A stretch of DNA of 64,000 nucleotides from Triglochin maritima (GCA_963682175.1 OY821784.1:22921621-22985620); one strand, 5' to 3'; counted from the stretch's first letter, positions 1-13,176 are shown. Numbers and translations are program-made. Notes: generated by a model not told the origin, from the sequence alone.

Positions 1-185
1 GCTGAAACTTATTGTAAATCATGTTAGTTATGAAGCATTACATGACGTCCCCCCACACGCGATTACTCGAGCCTAAGGGATCGGTGAGGAGAGTCCGCAC
101 TTCCGTGCAAGGAACCACGTGGTCAACACCACCTTCAACGGAGCCGTAGCCCGGTCGGTCAACATCCCAGGATAGGTGCCCAATC

Positions 186-372
186 GGGGATCCTCGTTGG
201 CACAACCTCAGCGGCATCGCCGGCACAACATCGGCGGTACAACATACGTTCGACACAACATCGGACGGCACAACCACAGCCGGAACATCGTCGGCACCAT
301 CATCGCCGGCAAAAACCTCGGCGGCATCGCCAGCACATCCTCGGCGGTACAGCATACGTCCGGCACAACATC
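186..372. repeat. GC-rich minisatellite inside the LTR
   Basis: Imperfect tandem copies of a unit close to GGCACAACATCGGCGG, mixed with GGCATCGCC variants, run through this stretch. The same array is shorter in the other G1 LTRs (about 8230-8300 and 15010-15080). It is non-coding. Confidence 0.6.
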
Positions 373-673
373 GGATGGGTCCAGACCATAGTCTGCAGGG
401 TCATCATGCTCCACGAGCCATGCGTCACACGCAATGGGATCCGCGATCCCTCAGGTCTGCTACTCATCAGAGAGTAAGGCAACAACTCGTCACACCACGT
501 CCAATCCGGAGGTGCCGCGACCCAAGTGTCCACACTCTTCCACACGGCGGTCCCTGGGCGGTACGAGCACGTACCCGCCGTCACCTCCCGGCTCATGCTC
601 TAAGCGAGGACACGGGTTTCCATGGACAGAGTTGACACGATCACAAGACCAGGAATCTAGTTTTGCACATAAC

Positions 674-1154
674 CGGTCGACCGAAAAAGTCTAACTGGTC
701 GACCGTCCCCAATAGGTTCGGTCGACCGAAAGTCTACAACGGTCGAACTATTCCGCGCATCACTTAAGTCCAAACGGTCAAACAGAAGTCTAAAACCGGT
801 CGACCGAATACGAGGTCAAAATCCGGAGTTGGTCAAAATCACCAAAGACTAATCGGTCGACCGACTCAGGGGTCTCGGTCGACCAAAAACTACCAGGGTC
901 ATCCTAATAGTCTACGTCATATAACGGTCGAACAATAAACACGAACGGTCGAACGATATGCATAAAATAACATGTACACTTAAGTTCCGGTCGAACGACC
1001 ACAAGGAACGGTCGACCGAAAACAGACAGGCAATCCGATCCACCAGCAAAATGCACGACTGGCGACCGCCCCAAGGCATCGTTCGACCGGTGATGGTTAA
1101 AATCGGCAAAATACACTAGATCCGGTCGACCGCCCATAGGGACCCGGTCGACCG
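674..1154. repeat. CGGTCGACCG palindrome cluster, G1 LTR
   Basis: Perfect 10-bp palindromes begin at 674, 719, 797, 854, 1009, 1123 and 1145. Between them lie half-mutated forms such as CGGTCGAACG and GTTCGACCGG. Similar clusters occur at 8705-9229 (6 perfect) and 15471-15973 (8 perfect) in the other G1 LTRs. Spacing is irregular, so this is a cluster of dispersed sites and not a tandem satellite. The function is unknown. Confidence 0.85.
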
Positions 1155-1659
1155 TTGGTCGACTTCAACCTCGTGCCAGCCGAGGATTTACGCAAATCTC
1201 GTCGCCTGGGAGATCTCTGACCTCCCCTGACCGACCAACAACAACCCACCAACGTGGGGAAGCAACACAAACAAGCTAGAAGCCGGCATACCTCGACGAG
1301 AGGAACGCCGAAGAACACCGGAGATCCGCCCACGTCCACGCCCGGCAGCTCCGGTCACGAGCGCCTTCCGCTCACCTCCTCGACTCCACGCTCACCACCA
1401 CGCGTCGGGGTCTCCTCCACCGCCTCTGGACGTCGGATAGAAGAAGAAGAGTGTGAGAGAGAGATGGAAACGGGAAATGGAAGAAGAAGGAAAAGGAAAG
1501 AAGTGTTGGTGGTTTTATCTCCTCAAAACCCACCCAACCCAACAGTAACCGGCCCCCTACTCCATCACCCGTCACCAGCACACTATTCACCACCACTTCC
1601 CCATGCTAATCCCTCCACTAAACACGGGATTAGCCCTTAACCCGGGTTAGGATCTAACA

Positions 1660-1930
1660 TTTTTCATTAATTTGAGATTAAAAAATAAAATTCATGATAA
1701 GGCAATAAAGTGATTTGGACGGTGATTAATGACACAAAATGATGTAATAAAATGTTAATTCAATAAAGTGATTTTCCACCGTAGCTAAGCATAGTCAATA
1801 GATGGACTTTAGAATTTATGTTGTCAAAGTCAAGTTAGACAAGAATTCAGGGCACAAATAAGTGATTTAAGAGAAAACTATTTCAAGTGAGAAAATTTAC
1901 TAGATCAAATCACATGACAATGATCCATAC
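1660..1930 (-). other. Remnant of GH31 intron 4
   Basis: AT-rich sequence between the G1 LTR and the donor site of GH31 exon 4 (GTATGG on the minus strand just left of 1931). No coding potential is seen. The exons encoding the GH31 C-terminal part are not in the window; if they exist they lie left of position 1, beyond the LTR. Confidence 0.6.
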
Positions 1931-2577
1931 CTGAAACCACCTCCGACACAACTCCTCGTTGGTATCTCCTATAAACCCACATATATCAGCTCCGACTATC
2001 GGAATGCCAAACAAACCGGAGTTCAGAATGGAGGGAACGGAATACCCGATGTCATTCCACGTAGCCACATTGTCTCCGGTCCAATGGGCTGCGTACTTCC
2101 CTGACCCGACAAATGTCGATCTGGACAAGACAAACGAAATTTTTCTCTTGACCTGCACTAACCCCTCCCAGGTGGCCTCAGATTCCAAAAGCCCATACAG
2201 ATTATGAGTATCATATTTTGTTTTATTGTTAAAATGTTGAGCTGATGCTGGAATTGTTTTGTTTCCAATCGGTCGATGGACACCTGAATTGTTGATCGCA
2301 TAAGGCGGACGATCGAGGGTCGATTGAGGTAATTGTGGGGAGGTTATGAAGTTCGAGAGCTCGTTCATATCGATCCAGAGACCATCGAATTCGACAACTC
2401 GTTGGAAGATGTCTATATCTTGAAACCAGAAGTCTGAGGCATTCGGGTGGAGAAAGTCTGGGAAAAAGACTGGTCCGGGCCAGACTTCACCGAGGTAATT
2501 TTTGCCCTCACGTTTGATGAAAATATCTGCTTGGAGTCCTCGTTGATAAGTCTGCTTTGTATTATTCACTGTGATTC
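1931..2577 (-). pseudogene. GH31 exon 4 (catalytic core), copy 1
   Basis: Open across 647 bp. The acceptor ends ...TGCAG just right of 2577 and the donor GTATGG lies just left of 1931. It starts with the GITVNNT strand and contains GLWIDMNE, whose Asp is the family nucleophile. Later come HWTGDN with the acid/base Asp, then [12 protein letters not shown] and ELCRRWFQ, where the exon ends. All active-site motifs are intact, so decay of this exon is slight. The matching exon in copy 2 survives only as 45781-45951. Confidence 0.92.
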
Positions 2578-2849
2578 CTGCATGACACGGTTTATGAGCA
2601 TAAACAAAACAAACATCTCTCATGATGTCACCGTGAATCCTTTTCCGATCGAAACAACAAGTTTAGTGTTTGATTTGTTTAAAACGATAATATGTCTAAC
2701 ATAATTAATATCCCGAAACTAGTTTAAAATATCACTAGTACCTTCTAACTTACAGAAAAAAATAGAATATCTTCAATCTAACAAAAATTCAATCTCCCTG
2801 GTGCTTAGCAAGACATGAAAACAGTGAACAAACCGTTTAAATCCGATTC
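2578..2849 (-). other. GH31 intron 3, left part
   Basis: AT-rich intron sequence, matched nearly base for base by 45952-46223 in copy 2, up to the target site of the gypsy compound. No other feature is seen. Confidence 0.8.
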
Positions 2850-2854
2850 ATTTG

Positions 2855-3522
2855 TGTAACATCCCGAAACAGCGGAAATTTAAAAAATTGTAATCAAGAC
2901 ACAGGAACTCAATAATCAAAGACGGGACTGTTACTTCTCATAAACAAATAGCGGTGCACCCAAAATTACATCAGAGTTTGTCAAAAATAGTACATGATTA
3001 CAACAAAACGACAACATAAGATAAAACGTAATCATGCCGACGTCAGCGGTCCGAGAAGAGGATCCGACTCCAAAATGCGCGTGCCAGCCGATCCACCCAA
3101 CTGGACCTACTGCGGTCCTGAAAATATAAACAACAATGCCTGAGTTTCCAGAAGGAAACCCCGTATGCCAACTGACCTACATGCATGCATTACACAATAA
3201 ACCTATCATACTAGTAGCATGTCATGTCATTGACAGAAAGGAAAATAGTTCCCCCGAAGGGTAAAACAGGACATCAGTCCGACAATCAACAACGAGTCTC
3301 CCGAGGAGACCTACTGCAGGCACATGCAGCCTTACAGCACGCGACATCGCACCCCCCACACGCGGCTACACTACTCAAGGGTTCGGCAAGGAGCCTCTGT
3401 CACGCCTGCGCGCCGATAGAATACAGATCTGCAAATCTCAGTGGTCGGAGCCACAGGGACCAACGGGGCCGTCGCCCGGAAGGTATAACAACAACATCTC
3501 GATAGGTGCCCAGTCGAGGAAT
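2855..3522 (-). repeat. Left LTR of gypsy compound, internally truncated
   Basis: Starts TGTAACATCCCG directly after the ATTTG target duplication and matches 7531-8200 of the central LTR. At GTCGAGGAAT (3513-3522) the match stops and integrase sequence of element A begins. The remaining ~1.5 kb of LTR and the end of pol have been removed in one deletion. Confidence 0.9.
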
Positions 3523-6389
3523 ATCTGCAAACTTCTGCACAAACTCTGGCCCCACTAACGGCCTCTCGCCCACATCACTCCAGCATACCGGTGATCTGCA
3601 AGGCCTCCCGTACAACGCCTCGTACTGTGCCATCCCAATACTCGAGTGGTAGCTGTTGTTGTAGGCGAACTCTATCAGCGGAAAGTGCTCATCCCAGTGC
3701 CCTGCCCAATCCAGTGTGCATGCTCTCAGCATATCCTCCAGGGTCTGAATCGTCCTCTCTGACTGACCATCGGTCTGCGGATGAAACGCGGTACTGAACC
3801 TGAGACGCGTCCCCAAAGCCTGCAGACTCCCCCAAAATCTGGAAGTGAATCGGGGATGTCGATCGGAGATGATGCTCACCGGCACTCCATGCAACCTGAC
3901 TATCTCCTCCACGTACAACTTAGCTAGACCCTCCAAAGGCAACGTGGTCCAGATCGCTAAGAAGTGCACTGATTTGGTCAGTCGATCGACTATCACCCAA
4001 ATCGCATCGTGGAATCTCCTCGTCTTCGGCAGTCCCGTGACAAAATCCATAGTCACGTGCTCCCACTTCCACTCAGGAAGCTCTATACACTGCATCGGTC
4101 TTGCTGGCCCTCTATGCTCAATCTTCACCTGCTGACAGACCAAGCATCTCTCCACAAACTCTGCAATGTCCCTCTTCATGCCCTTCCACCAGAAGTTCCG
4201 TTGAAGGTCCTTATACATCTTCGTGCTCCCCGGATGAATGGTGTATCTAGCTCTGTGTGCCTCCTCCATGATGTCATCTCTCAGCCCATCGAACTTCGGC
4301 ACCCAGATCTGACTCCTGAACCTGAGACCACATCAACCCCCACACTGAAATCTGATCCATCTCTGGAAGCCAACTGTAGCAGACCAGCTAACTCATCATC
4401 CCCCTCCTGAGCCTGAACCTACCGTGAGACAGTCTGCGGCTCCACCCGAAGCCCAGCAATCACAGCTCCCTCTGAGCCCTCTGTGAACGGTCTCCACTCT
4501 GACAGGGCCTCGAGTAGCCTCCACTCCTGGATGCACAGACTCGCAACTGAAACCTCCACCTTCCTGCTTAGCGCATCTGCAACCGAATTCGCCTTCCCCG
4601 GATGATAGGAAATGGTGAAGTCGTAGTCCTTAATGAACTCAAGCCATCTGCGCTGCCTCATATTCAGCTCCTTCTGCGAGAACAAATACTTCAGACTCTG
4701 ATGATCGGTGAAGACCTCGAACTGCTCGCCATACAGATAGTGCCACCAGGTCTTCAACGCGTGAACTACTGCTGCTAACTCCAGATCGTGAGTAGGGTAG
4801 TTCTTCTCGTGCACCTTCAGCTCCCTCGAAGCGTACGCGACCACCTTCCCATGCTGCATCAAAACACAACCCAAGCCTATCCCTGATGCATCGCTGTAAA
4901 TCATGTAGCCTCCACTGCCACTCGGTAGCGTCAGAATCGGCACCGTCGTAAGACGCCTCTTCAGCTCCTGAAAGCTGTCCTCGTACTTTTAGGACCGAAC
5001 AAACTTGACATCCTTCTCCGTCAACGCTGTCAGCGGCGATGCAAGTCTGGAGAAATCCGGGATAAACCGTCTGTAGTAACCTGCCAGTCCTACGAAACTC
5101 CTGATCTCCGTCACGCTCGTCAGGGCTCTCCACTGAGTCACTGCCTCGACCTTCGCCGGATCCACTGAAATCCCATCTGCTGACACGATATGCCCCAGAA
5201 AAGCCACCTGATCCAACCAAAACTCACACTTCGTGTACTTGGCATAAAGCTGCTGATCCCTCAAGATGCCAAGCACAATCCTCAGGTGCTCTCGATTTTG
5301 CTCCCTGTCAGGCGAGTACACCAAGATGTCGTCCACGAACACCACGACAAATCTGTCGAGGTACGGCTAGAAGGTTCTATTCATCAGATCCATGAATGCT
5401 GCAGGCGCATTCGTCAGTCCAAATGGCATCACCAAGAACTCGTAGTGGTCGTACCGCGTCCCGAAGGTTGTCTTCTGAACATCTGCCTCCCTGATCCACA
5501 ACTGATGAAAACCCAAACGTAGATCGATCTTCGAGAACACTCTCGCCGTCTGCAACTGATCAAACAAATCATCAATCTTGGGCACAGGATACCGGTTCCA
5601 AACGGTAACCTTATTCAGCATCCTGTAGTCAATGCACATCCGCAACGACCCATCCTTCTTCTTCACGAAGAGCACAGGCGCTCCCCATGGAGAAACACTC
5701 GGTCGAATGAACCCGGACTCCATCAACTCCTGCAACTGCTTCTTCAGCTCTGTCAACTCAACAGGTGCGATACGATACGGAGCCTTCGACTGAGGTGTCG
5801 TACCCGCTACCAACTCGATGCCGAACTCGATCTCTCGTTGCGGCGGTAATGCTGGAATCTCTGCTGGAAACACATCTGGGAACTCCTGCACTATCTCTAT
5901 ATCCTCCAGTCTTCTCGTCTCAGGATCAGGAACTACCAGCGTGGCCACGAATGCTCTACATCTCTGCTGTATCAGCATCTGTGCCTTAACCGCAGACACA
6001 ATCAGGCGACCCCCTCTGCTCCTCGCACCTCTGATCAGAACATCTGGCAAGCCTTCCATCGGAATCAGGATCTTCTTCTCGCGGCAAAAGACTCGCACGT
6101 CGTACTGAGACAACCAGTCCATCCCCAATATGACGTCGAAGTCCTCCATTGGTAACAAGACCAGATCTGGCGGAAAATATTGGTCTCCCGAAGAAACTGT
6201 GGTGCCGGGGAAAAAGCTCCCCACAGTGCCCACCTCACCCATGGGCGTGTTGACTTCCAAAACATCAGTCAGCAGCACAGGGGTCCGACCCAACTCGCCA
6301 GCAAACTTCTCCGAAATGAAGGAGTGAGTGGCGCCGCAATCAAACAACACCCGAGCAACCAAACCAGAAACCGAAAGCGTACCTTCCAC
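3523..6389 (-). pseudogene. Gypsy element A pol (PR-RT-RH-IN), decayed
   Basis: Reading right to left: protease with [11 protein letters not shown] and ILGMDWL; RT with the [16 protein letters not shown] block (6389-5367); RT active site FVDDILVYS (5345-4989); RNase H with [10 protein letters not shown] and [11 protein letters not shown] (4943-4419); integrase with the HHCC zinc region and core residues in MDFVTGLPK, IISDR and DGQSERT (4302-3523). Breaks include a TAG between NRTF and PYLD near 5366 and frame changes near 4985 and 4310-4420. The integrase C-terminus and chromodomain-like tail are deleted at 3522. It could not supply enzymes. It is a close relative of element B, with different stops. 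Confidence 0.9.
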
Positions 6390-6412
6390 GACGGTGTCGG
6401 AGTCCCTCGCAT

Positions 6413-7403
6413 CCTAAGCCTGAATAGTGAAGACTCGCCCGGTCTTCCTGACCTGGCCCGGTGAAACAATTGATCGGCTGCCTACTACTGGTGGTCCTGG
6501 CCTCCTGCTCGGCTCTCCCTGCCTCTGAGGACAATCGTGGACGAAATGTCCCATCTGACCGCAACCCATACATGCTCCAGTCCGACGGGGACACTCCTGT
6601 CATGGATGAAACCTCCCGCAGTAAGTGCACGCTCCAGACTGACGTGCTCCTCCTCCATCAAACCTGGGCCTCTTGCCCGGGTTTCCTGCTCTACGACCGG
6701 CTACACGGCTACCGGGGCTCACTGGCGCTTTCCGCGCCTCCTGAAGACACTCCCTCTGGTCCTGCTCTATGATCGTAGCATGCTTCACCGCATCTGCAAG
6801 GGTCCGCGGCATGCTGTTGATCACCCGATATCGAAGCGGCTGCCTCAGTCCCCTCACGAACTTCCTCGCCCGCTGCTCTGGGGTCACACAGATCTCTGGG
6901 CAGTAACGCTCCAAGGCGTTGAACCTGCTGATGTAGCTCGCCAGAGTCATTTCCCTCTGCTCCAGCGACATAAACTCCTCCCTCTTCTGATCCCTGACAT
7001 GCTGGGGGAAGTACTGCTCGTGGAACACCTCCAAGAACTCCTCCCAGCTGACATCTGCACGGTCATCGAACAACACCGTGGACGTGGACCTCCACCAGTT
7101 TGCAGCCTCGCCATCGAACACATAGGTGGCCAGCTCCACCATCCTCTCAGGTGCTACTCCAATAGCGCGGAAGATCTTCTCCATCCTGAAGATCCAATCC
7201 TCCGCAACCTCTGGGGCCCTCCTGCCATCAAAAGTCGGTGGGTGCTGACGCATGAACCGATCGTGCTCAGCTCCCACCCCACCCTGCGCGCTCTGAGCTG
7301 CCTGATGCTCCAGAAACTCGCCCAACCTATCCCAATGAGCACCTGAAGTGTCGTCACTGGGATCGCGATCGCGTGGAGAACTCCTCACGCGCCTAGGTGT
7401 CAT
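6413..7403 (-). pseudogene. Gypsy element A gag, with stop before the zinc knuckle
   Basis: Gag forms the particle that packages element RNA. Starting MTPRRVRSS at 7403, the frame runs through the retrotransposon gag domain (EDWIFRMEKIF, EEFLEVFHEQYFP, LASYISRFNALERYCP). A TGA near 6598 falls where element B has Gly in HPGQECPRR. The CCHC knuckle (CMGCGQMGHF) follows in the same frame, and a TAG near 6413 separates gag from protease. The start is supported because element B has the same one at 14177, next to the primer-binding site. Confidence 0.88.
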
Positions 7404-7515
7404 CTAACAGAAGAAACAATCACAACTTCAGCCATGAATGCATGCCAAAAATATAAAATGCATGAGTCTTATTACTACAAGGGTAATTTCATTGGGAACC
7501 GCATAGGAATCGACC

Positions 7516-7527
7516 GCTCTGATACCA
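7516..7527 (-). other. Primer-binding site, element A
   Basis: Minus-strand TGGTATCAGAGC matches the 3' end complement of initiator tRNA-Met, three bases inside the central LTR. This fixes the minus orientation of element A. Confidence 0.9.
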
Positions 7528-7530
7528 AAT

Positions 7531-9736
7531 TCTAACATCCCGAAACAGTGGAAATTTAAAAAATTGTAATCAAGACACAGGAACTCAATAATCAAAGACG
7601 GGACTGTTACTTCTCATAAACAAATAGCGGTGCACCCAAAATTACATCAGAGTTTGTCAAAAATAGTACATGATTACAACAAAACGACAACAGAAGATAA
7701 AACGTAATCATGCCGACCTCAGCGGTCCGAGAAGAGGATCCGACTCCAAAATGCGCGTGCCACCGATCGCCACCCAACTGGACCTACTACGGTCCTGAAA
7801 ATATAAACAACAATGCCTGAGTTTCCAGAAGGAAACCCCGTATGCCAACTCACCTACATGCATGCATTACACAATGAACCTATCATACTAGTAGCATGTC
7901 ATGGCATTGACAGAAAGGAAAACAGTTCCCCCGAAGGGTAAAACAGGACATCAGTCCGACAATCAACAACGAGTCTCCCAAGGAGACCTACTGCAGGCAC
8001 ATGCAGCCTTACAGCACGCGACATCGCACCCCCACACGTGGCTACACTACTCAAGGGTTCGGCAGGGAGCCTCTGTCACGCCTGCGCGCCGAAAGAATTT
8101 AGATCTGCAAATCTCAGTGGTCGGAGCCACAGGGACCAACAGAGTCGTCGCCCGGAAGGTATAACAACAACATCTCGATAGGTGCCCAGTCGAGGAATCA
8201 AAATAGCCGGAACAGCCTCGGCCCAACAATCATCATCGCCGGCACAACCTCGGCGGCATCACCGGCACAACATCGGTGGTCCATCATAACTTCCAGCACA
8301 ACATAGGACGGGTCCAGACCGAAGTCTGCCAGGTTATCAGGCTCCTCGAGCCGCAAACACCAACCACGCCGCTATAAAAGCAGGGCAGCGACCTCCGTAG
8401 CCCGTGGGCCGGTAGTCACCTCACCCAACGCCAGTTGCGTGCCCGCACAAACATCAACACTGGGATCCGCGATCCCTCAGGCCTGCTATACTACAAAGTG
8501 CCCAACAATCCATCTCAGGTCACGGTCCATACACGGAGGTGACGCGTCCCGAACACCCACACTCTTCCCAATGGCGGTCCCTGGGCAGGCACGCATCACG
8601 CGCCCACCGTCACCTCCCGGCTCACGCACAAGGCGAGGACACGGGTTTCCGTGGACAATGTTGGCGTTCAAAATGGGAACCTGGAATTCTGTTCTGGGCC
8701 AAAACGGTCGACCGGAAAAGGAGATTCGGTCGACCGGTTCCAGAAAGGAATCGGTCGACTGTTCTCCTAACACGGTCTACCGCTGCGCTCAGAACACAAT
8801 CCCCAACGGTCGAACAAAGGTCTAAAACCGGTCGACCGAACGAGGTCAAGATCCGGAGTCTAGTCAACATTAAATTCAATTCTATCGGTCGACCGACTCA
8901 GGGGTCTCCGTAGACCGAAAACAGACAGGGTCAACCTATTATTCTAAGTCATATAATCGGTCGAAAGCAAACCTCCAACGGTCAAACAACATACAATCGG
9001 TCGAACGCAATATACAATCGGTCGAACAAATCATGCAAATCTACTCAGTACACTTAAGTTCCGGTCGAACGACCCAAGCACCGGTCAACCGACAACAGGC
9101 AGAAATGTCCCAACTCACCAGCAATATGCACTACCGGTAGACCGCCACCAGGCGTCGTTCGACCGGTGAAGGTTAAAGTCGAGCAAAAACACTACATTCG
9201 GTCGACCGCCCGAAGGGACCGGTCGACCGTTGGTCGGCTTCCACCTCGCACCAGCCGAGGTTTTCCACGAAAAACAACGCCGAGGAGGTCTCTGACCTCC
9301 CCGCCGACCAACACAACCCTTCACAAGGGTTAACAACACCAAACCACACTAATGAGTCGACATACCTCAACCAACGACGACGAACCGCCGGAGCTCGCTC
9401 ACGCACTTCACCTCCAGTAGACCTCGAGCACGCGCAGCGCCTCTCCCGCACGAGCACCCTCCTCAGCCGACGCCTACGCAGCTGCTCCACCAACACGCGC
9501 ACCAGCAAGAAGGAAGGAATGAGGGAAAGGAAGGAGAAGAAAAAAGTAAGAAGAAAAGAACGACACCCCTTAAAACCCATCTCCTCGCTACAGTGCACGC
9601 CACACTACACCTCTCACCTATCACCAGGCCACTGTAGCACGCCTCTTCCCCAAGCGTCTACTGTTCGTCACCAACTTCCCATGCAAACCCCCTTCTAATC
9701 CATGATTAACCCTAAACAAGGGTTAGGGTTCTAACA
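7531..9736 (-). repeat. Central LTR shared by gypsy elements A and B
   Basis: 2.2 kb, from TCTAACATCCCG (TG mutated to TC) to TTCTAACA. It matches 14305-16467 closely. It carries CGGTCGACCG at 8705, 8727, 8829, 8886, 9199 and 9220, and a plus-strand CTATAAAAG box near 8371, antisense to the element. No open frame here contains a domain. Confidence 0.9.
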
Positions 9737-9779
9737 ATCCACCCAACTTAAAAGGATTTCGTCCCGAAATCAAAGCAAC

Positions 9780-12700
9780 TACTCACCGAAAAGCTCTGGA
9801 TACTACCTTCTGACATCCTCCTCGATCTCCCAAGTGGCCTCGCGCTCACTGTGATGCTGCCACCTGACCTTCACCATCGGAATGGTCCTCCTCCTGAGCT
9901 GGTGATCCATGAGATCAACAATCTCGACCGACCTCTCCTCGAGCGACAAGTCCTGCTGAATCTCTGGCATTGCTATCTCGATAACGTGAGCTGGATCTGC
10001 AACATAACATCGATACATGGAAGACGTTGTGAAGACCCAAAAACTCCTACGGCAAAGCAATCCGGTAGGCAACCTCTCCAACTCGGTCGAGGATCTCAAA
10101 CGGCCCCACATACCTCGGACTGAGCTTCCCCTTCTTCCCAAACCTCATCACACCTCAGGCTAGGGAAATCTTCAGAAACACATGGTCGCCCACCTCGAAA
10201 CTCAGCACTCGTCTGCGTCGAATTGCATAACTCTTCTGCCTGCTCTGTGCTGATGCCAGTCTCCTCCTGATCACATCCACCTTCTCTGCAAACATCTACA
10301 CAATCTCTGGCCCCACTAACTGCCTCTCGCCCACATCACACCAGCATACCGGTGATCTGCAAGGCCTCCCGTACAACGCCTCGTACTGTGTCATCCCAAT
10401 ACTCGAGTGGTAGCTGTTGTTGTAGGCGAACTCTATCAGCGGCAAGTGCTCATCCCAGTGCCCTGCCCAATCCAGTTTGCATGCTCTCAGCATATCCTCC
10501 AGGGTCTGAATCGTCCTCTCTGACTGACCATCGGTTTGCGGATGAAACGCCGTAATGAACCTCAGACGCGTCCCCAAAGCCTGCTGCAGACTCCCCCAAA
10601 ATCTGGAAATGAATCGAGGATCTCGATCGGAGATGATGCTCACCGGCACTCCATGCAACCTGACTATCTCCTCCACGTACAACTTAGCTAGACCCTCGAA
10701 AGGCAACATGGTCCTGATTGCTAAGAAGTGCGCCGACTTGGTCAGTCGATCGACTATCACCCAAATCGCGTCGTGGAATCTCCTCGTCTTCGGAAGTCCC
10801 GTGACAAAATTCATAGTCACGTGCTCCCACTTCCACTCAGGAAGCTCTATACACTGCATCGGTCCTGCTGACCCTCTCTGCTCAATCTTCACCTGCTGAC
10901 AGACCAAGCATCGCTCCACAAACTCTGCAATGTCCCTCTTCATGCCCTTCCACCAGAAGTTCCGCTGCAGGTCCTTGTACATCTTCGTGCTCCCCGGATG
11001 AATGGTGTATCTAGCTCTGTGTGCCTCCTCCATGATGTCATCTCTCAGCCCATCGAACTTCGGCACCCAGATCCGACTCCTGAACCTCAGACCACATCAA
11101 CCCCCACACTGAAATCTGATCCATCTCTGGAAGCCAACTGTAGCAGACCAGCTAACTCATCATCCCCCTGCTGAGCCTGAACCAACCGTGAGACAGTCTG
11201 CGGCTCCACCCGAAGCCAAGCAATCACTGCTCCCTCTGAGCCCTCTGTGAACGGTCTCCACTCTGACAGAGCCTCGAGTAGCCTCCACTCCTGGATGCAC
11301 AGACTCGCAACTGAAACCTCCACCTTCCTGCTCAGCGCATCTGCAACCGAATTCGCCTTCCCCGGATGATAGGAAATGGTGAAGTCGTAGTTCTTAATGA
11401 ACTCAAGCCATCAGCGCTGCCTCATATTCAGCTCCTTCTGCGAGAACAAATACTTCAGACTCTGATGATCGGTGAAGACCTCGAACTGCTCGCCATACAG
11501 ATAGTGCCGCCAGGTCTTCAACGCGTGAACTTCTGCTGCTAACTCCAGATCGTGAGTAGGGTAGTTCTTCTCGTGCACCTTCAGCTGCCTCGAAGCGTAC
11601 GCGACCACCTTCCCGTGCTGCATCAGAACACAACCCAAGCCTATCCCTGATGCATCGCTGTAAATCATGTAGCCTCCACTGCCACTCGGTAGCGTCAGAA
11701 TCGGCGTCGTCGTCAGACGCCTCTTCAGCTCCTGAAAGCTGTCCTCGCACTTCTGGGACAAACAAACTTGACGCCCTTCTGCGTCAACGCTGTCAGCGGC
11801 GATGCAAGTATGGAGATATCCTGGATAAACCGTCTGTAGTACCCTGCCAGGTCTACGAAACTCCTGATCTCCGTCACGCTCGTCGGGGCTCTCTACTGAG
11901 TCACTGCCTCGACCTTCGCCGGATCGACTGAAATCTCATCTGCTAACACAATATGTCCCAGAAAAGGCACCTGATCCAACCAAAACTCACACTTCGTGTA
12001 CTTGGCATAAAGCTGCTGATCCGTCAAGATACCAAGCACAATCCTCATGTGCTCTCGATGTTGCTCCCTGTCAGGCGAGTACACCAAGATGTCGTCCACG
12101 AACACCACGACAAATCTGTCGAGGTACGACTGGAAGGTCCTATTCATCAGATCCATGAATGCTGCAGGCGCATTCCTCAGTCCAAATGCCATCACCAAGA
12201 ACTCGTAGTGGCCGTACCGCGTCCTGAAGGTTGTCTTCTGAACATCTGCCTCCCTGATCCGCAACTGATGATAACCCGAACGCAGATCGATCTTCGAGAA
12301 CACTCTCGCCTTCTGCAACTGATCAAACAAATCATCAATCCTGGGCAAAGGATACCGGTTCCGAACGGTAACCCTATTCAGCATCCTGTATTCAATGCAC
12401 ATCCGCAACGACCCATCCTTCTTCTTCACGAAGAGCACAGGTGCTCCCCATGGAGAAACACTCTGTCGAATGAACCCGGACTCCATCAACTCCTGCAACT
12501 GCTTCTTCAGCTCTGTCAACTCAGCAGGTGTCATACGATACGGAGCCTTCGACTGAGGTGTCGTACCTGCTACCAACTCGATGCCGAACTCGATCTCTCG
12601 GTGTGGCGGTAATGCTAGAATCTCTGCTGGAAACACATCTGGGAACTCCTGCACTATCTCTATATCCTCCAACCTCCTCGTCTCAGGATCAGGAACTACC

Positions 12701-13152
12701 AGCGTGGCCACGAATGCTCTACATCCCTGCTGTATCAGCCTCTGTGCCTTAACCGCAGACACAATCACGCGACCCTCTCTGCTCCTCGCACCTCTGATCA
12801 GAACATCTGGCAAGCCCTCCATTGGAATCAGGATCTTCTTCTCGCGGCAAAAGGCTCGCACGTCGTACTGAGACAGGCAGTCCATCCCCAGTATGACGTC
12901 GAGGTCCTCCATCGGTAACAAGACCAGATCTGGTGGAAAATCATGGTCTCCTGAAGAAACTGTGGTGCCGGGGAAAAAGCTCCCCACAGTGCCCACCTCA
13001 CCCATGGGCGTGCTGACCTCCAAAACATCTGTCAGCAGCACAGGGGTCCGACCCAACTCGCCAGCAAACTTCTCCGAAATGAAGGAGTGAGTGGCGCCGC
13101 AATCAAACAACACCCGAGCAACCAAACCAGAAACCGAAAGTGTACTTTCCAC
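9780..13152 (-). pseudogene. Gypsy element B pol, nearly full length but broken
   Basis: Protease ([16 protein letters not shown]) and RT with FVDDILVYS read openly from 13152 to 11893 (419 codons). There TGG of VTQW has become TAG. RNase H follows at 11761-11411 and its continuation at 11323-11087. Integrase with zinc HHCC and D,D,E core ([26 protein letters not shown]) lies at 11066-10296. The C-terminal tail ends at about 9800 with a chromodomain-like segment (PMVKVRWQHHS, EATWEIEED). Frames change near 11760, 11410 and 10150-10300. It is more complete than element A because its integrase end is kept. Confidence 0.9.
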
Positions 13153-13176
13153 GACGGTGTCGGAGTCCCTCCCCTC

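Larger units (their letters stand above)
1..1659 (-). mobile_element. Truncated LTR of Tekay/Del-like gypsy family (family G1)
   Basis: This stretch resembles the LTRs at 7531-9736 and 14305-16467 over most of its length: the same start region near 45-180, the CGGTCGACCG cluster, the polypurine-rich part near 1440-1500, and the terminal ...TCTAACA at 1653-1659. The window edge cuts its outer part, so it may be a solo LTR or the end of a longer element lying to the left. It is more diverged from the other two LTRs than they are from each other, so it is probably an older insertion of the same or a sister family. Short reading frames here contain no conserved domain. Confidence 0.75.

Noticed and set aside
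650..1340. Short frames reading GRPF/STVDR/RSTE in many LTRs as small proteins
   Set aside because: They are the translation of repeated CGGTCGACCG, occur in all frames and strands, and lack any domain.
1254..1640. 128-codon plus-strand frame in the first LTR
   Set aside because: Composition is that of the GC-rich and purine-rich LTR. No conserved domain, and the frame is not kept in the other LTR copies.
6537..7346. 269-codon plus-strand frame opposite gag A
   Set aside because: Antisense shadow of gag; a similar shadow appears opposite gag B (13321-14022).
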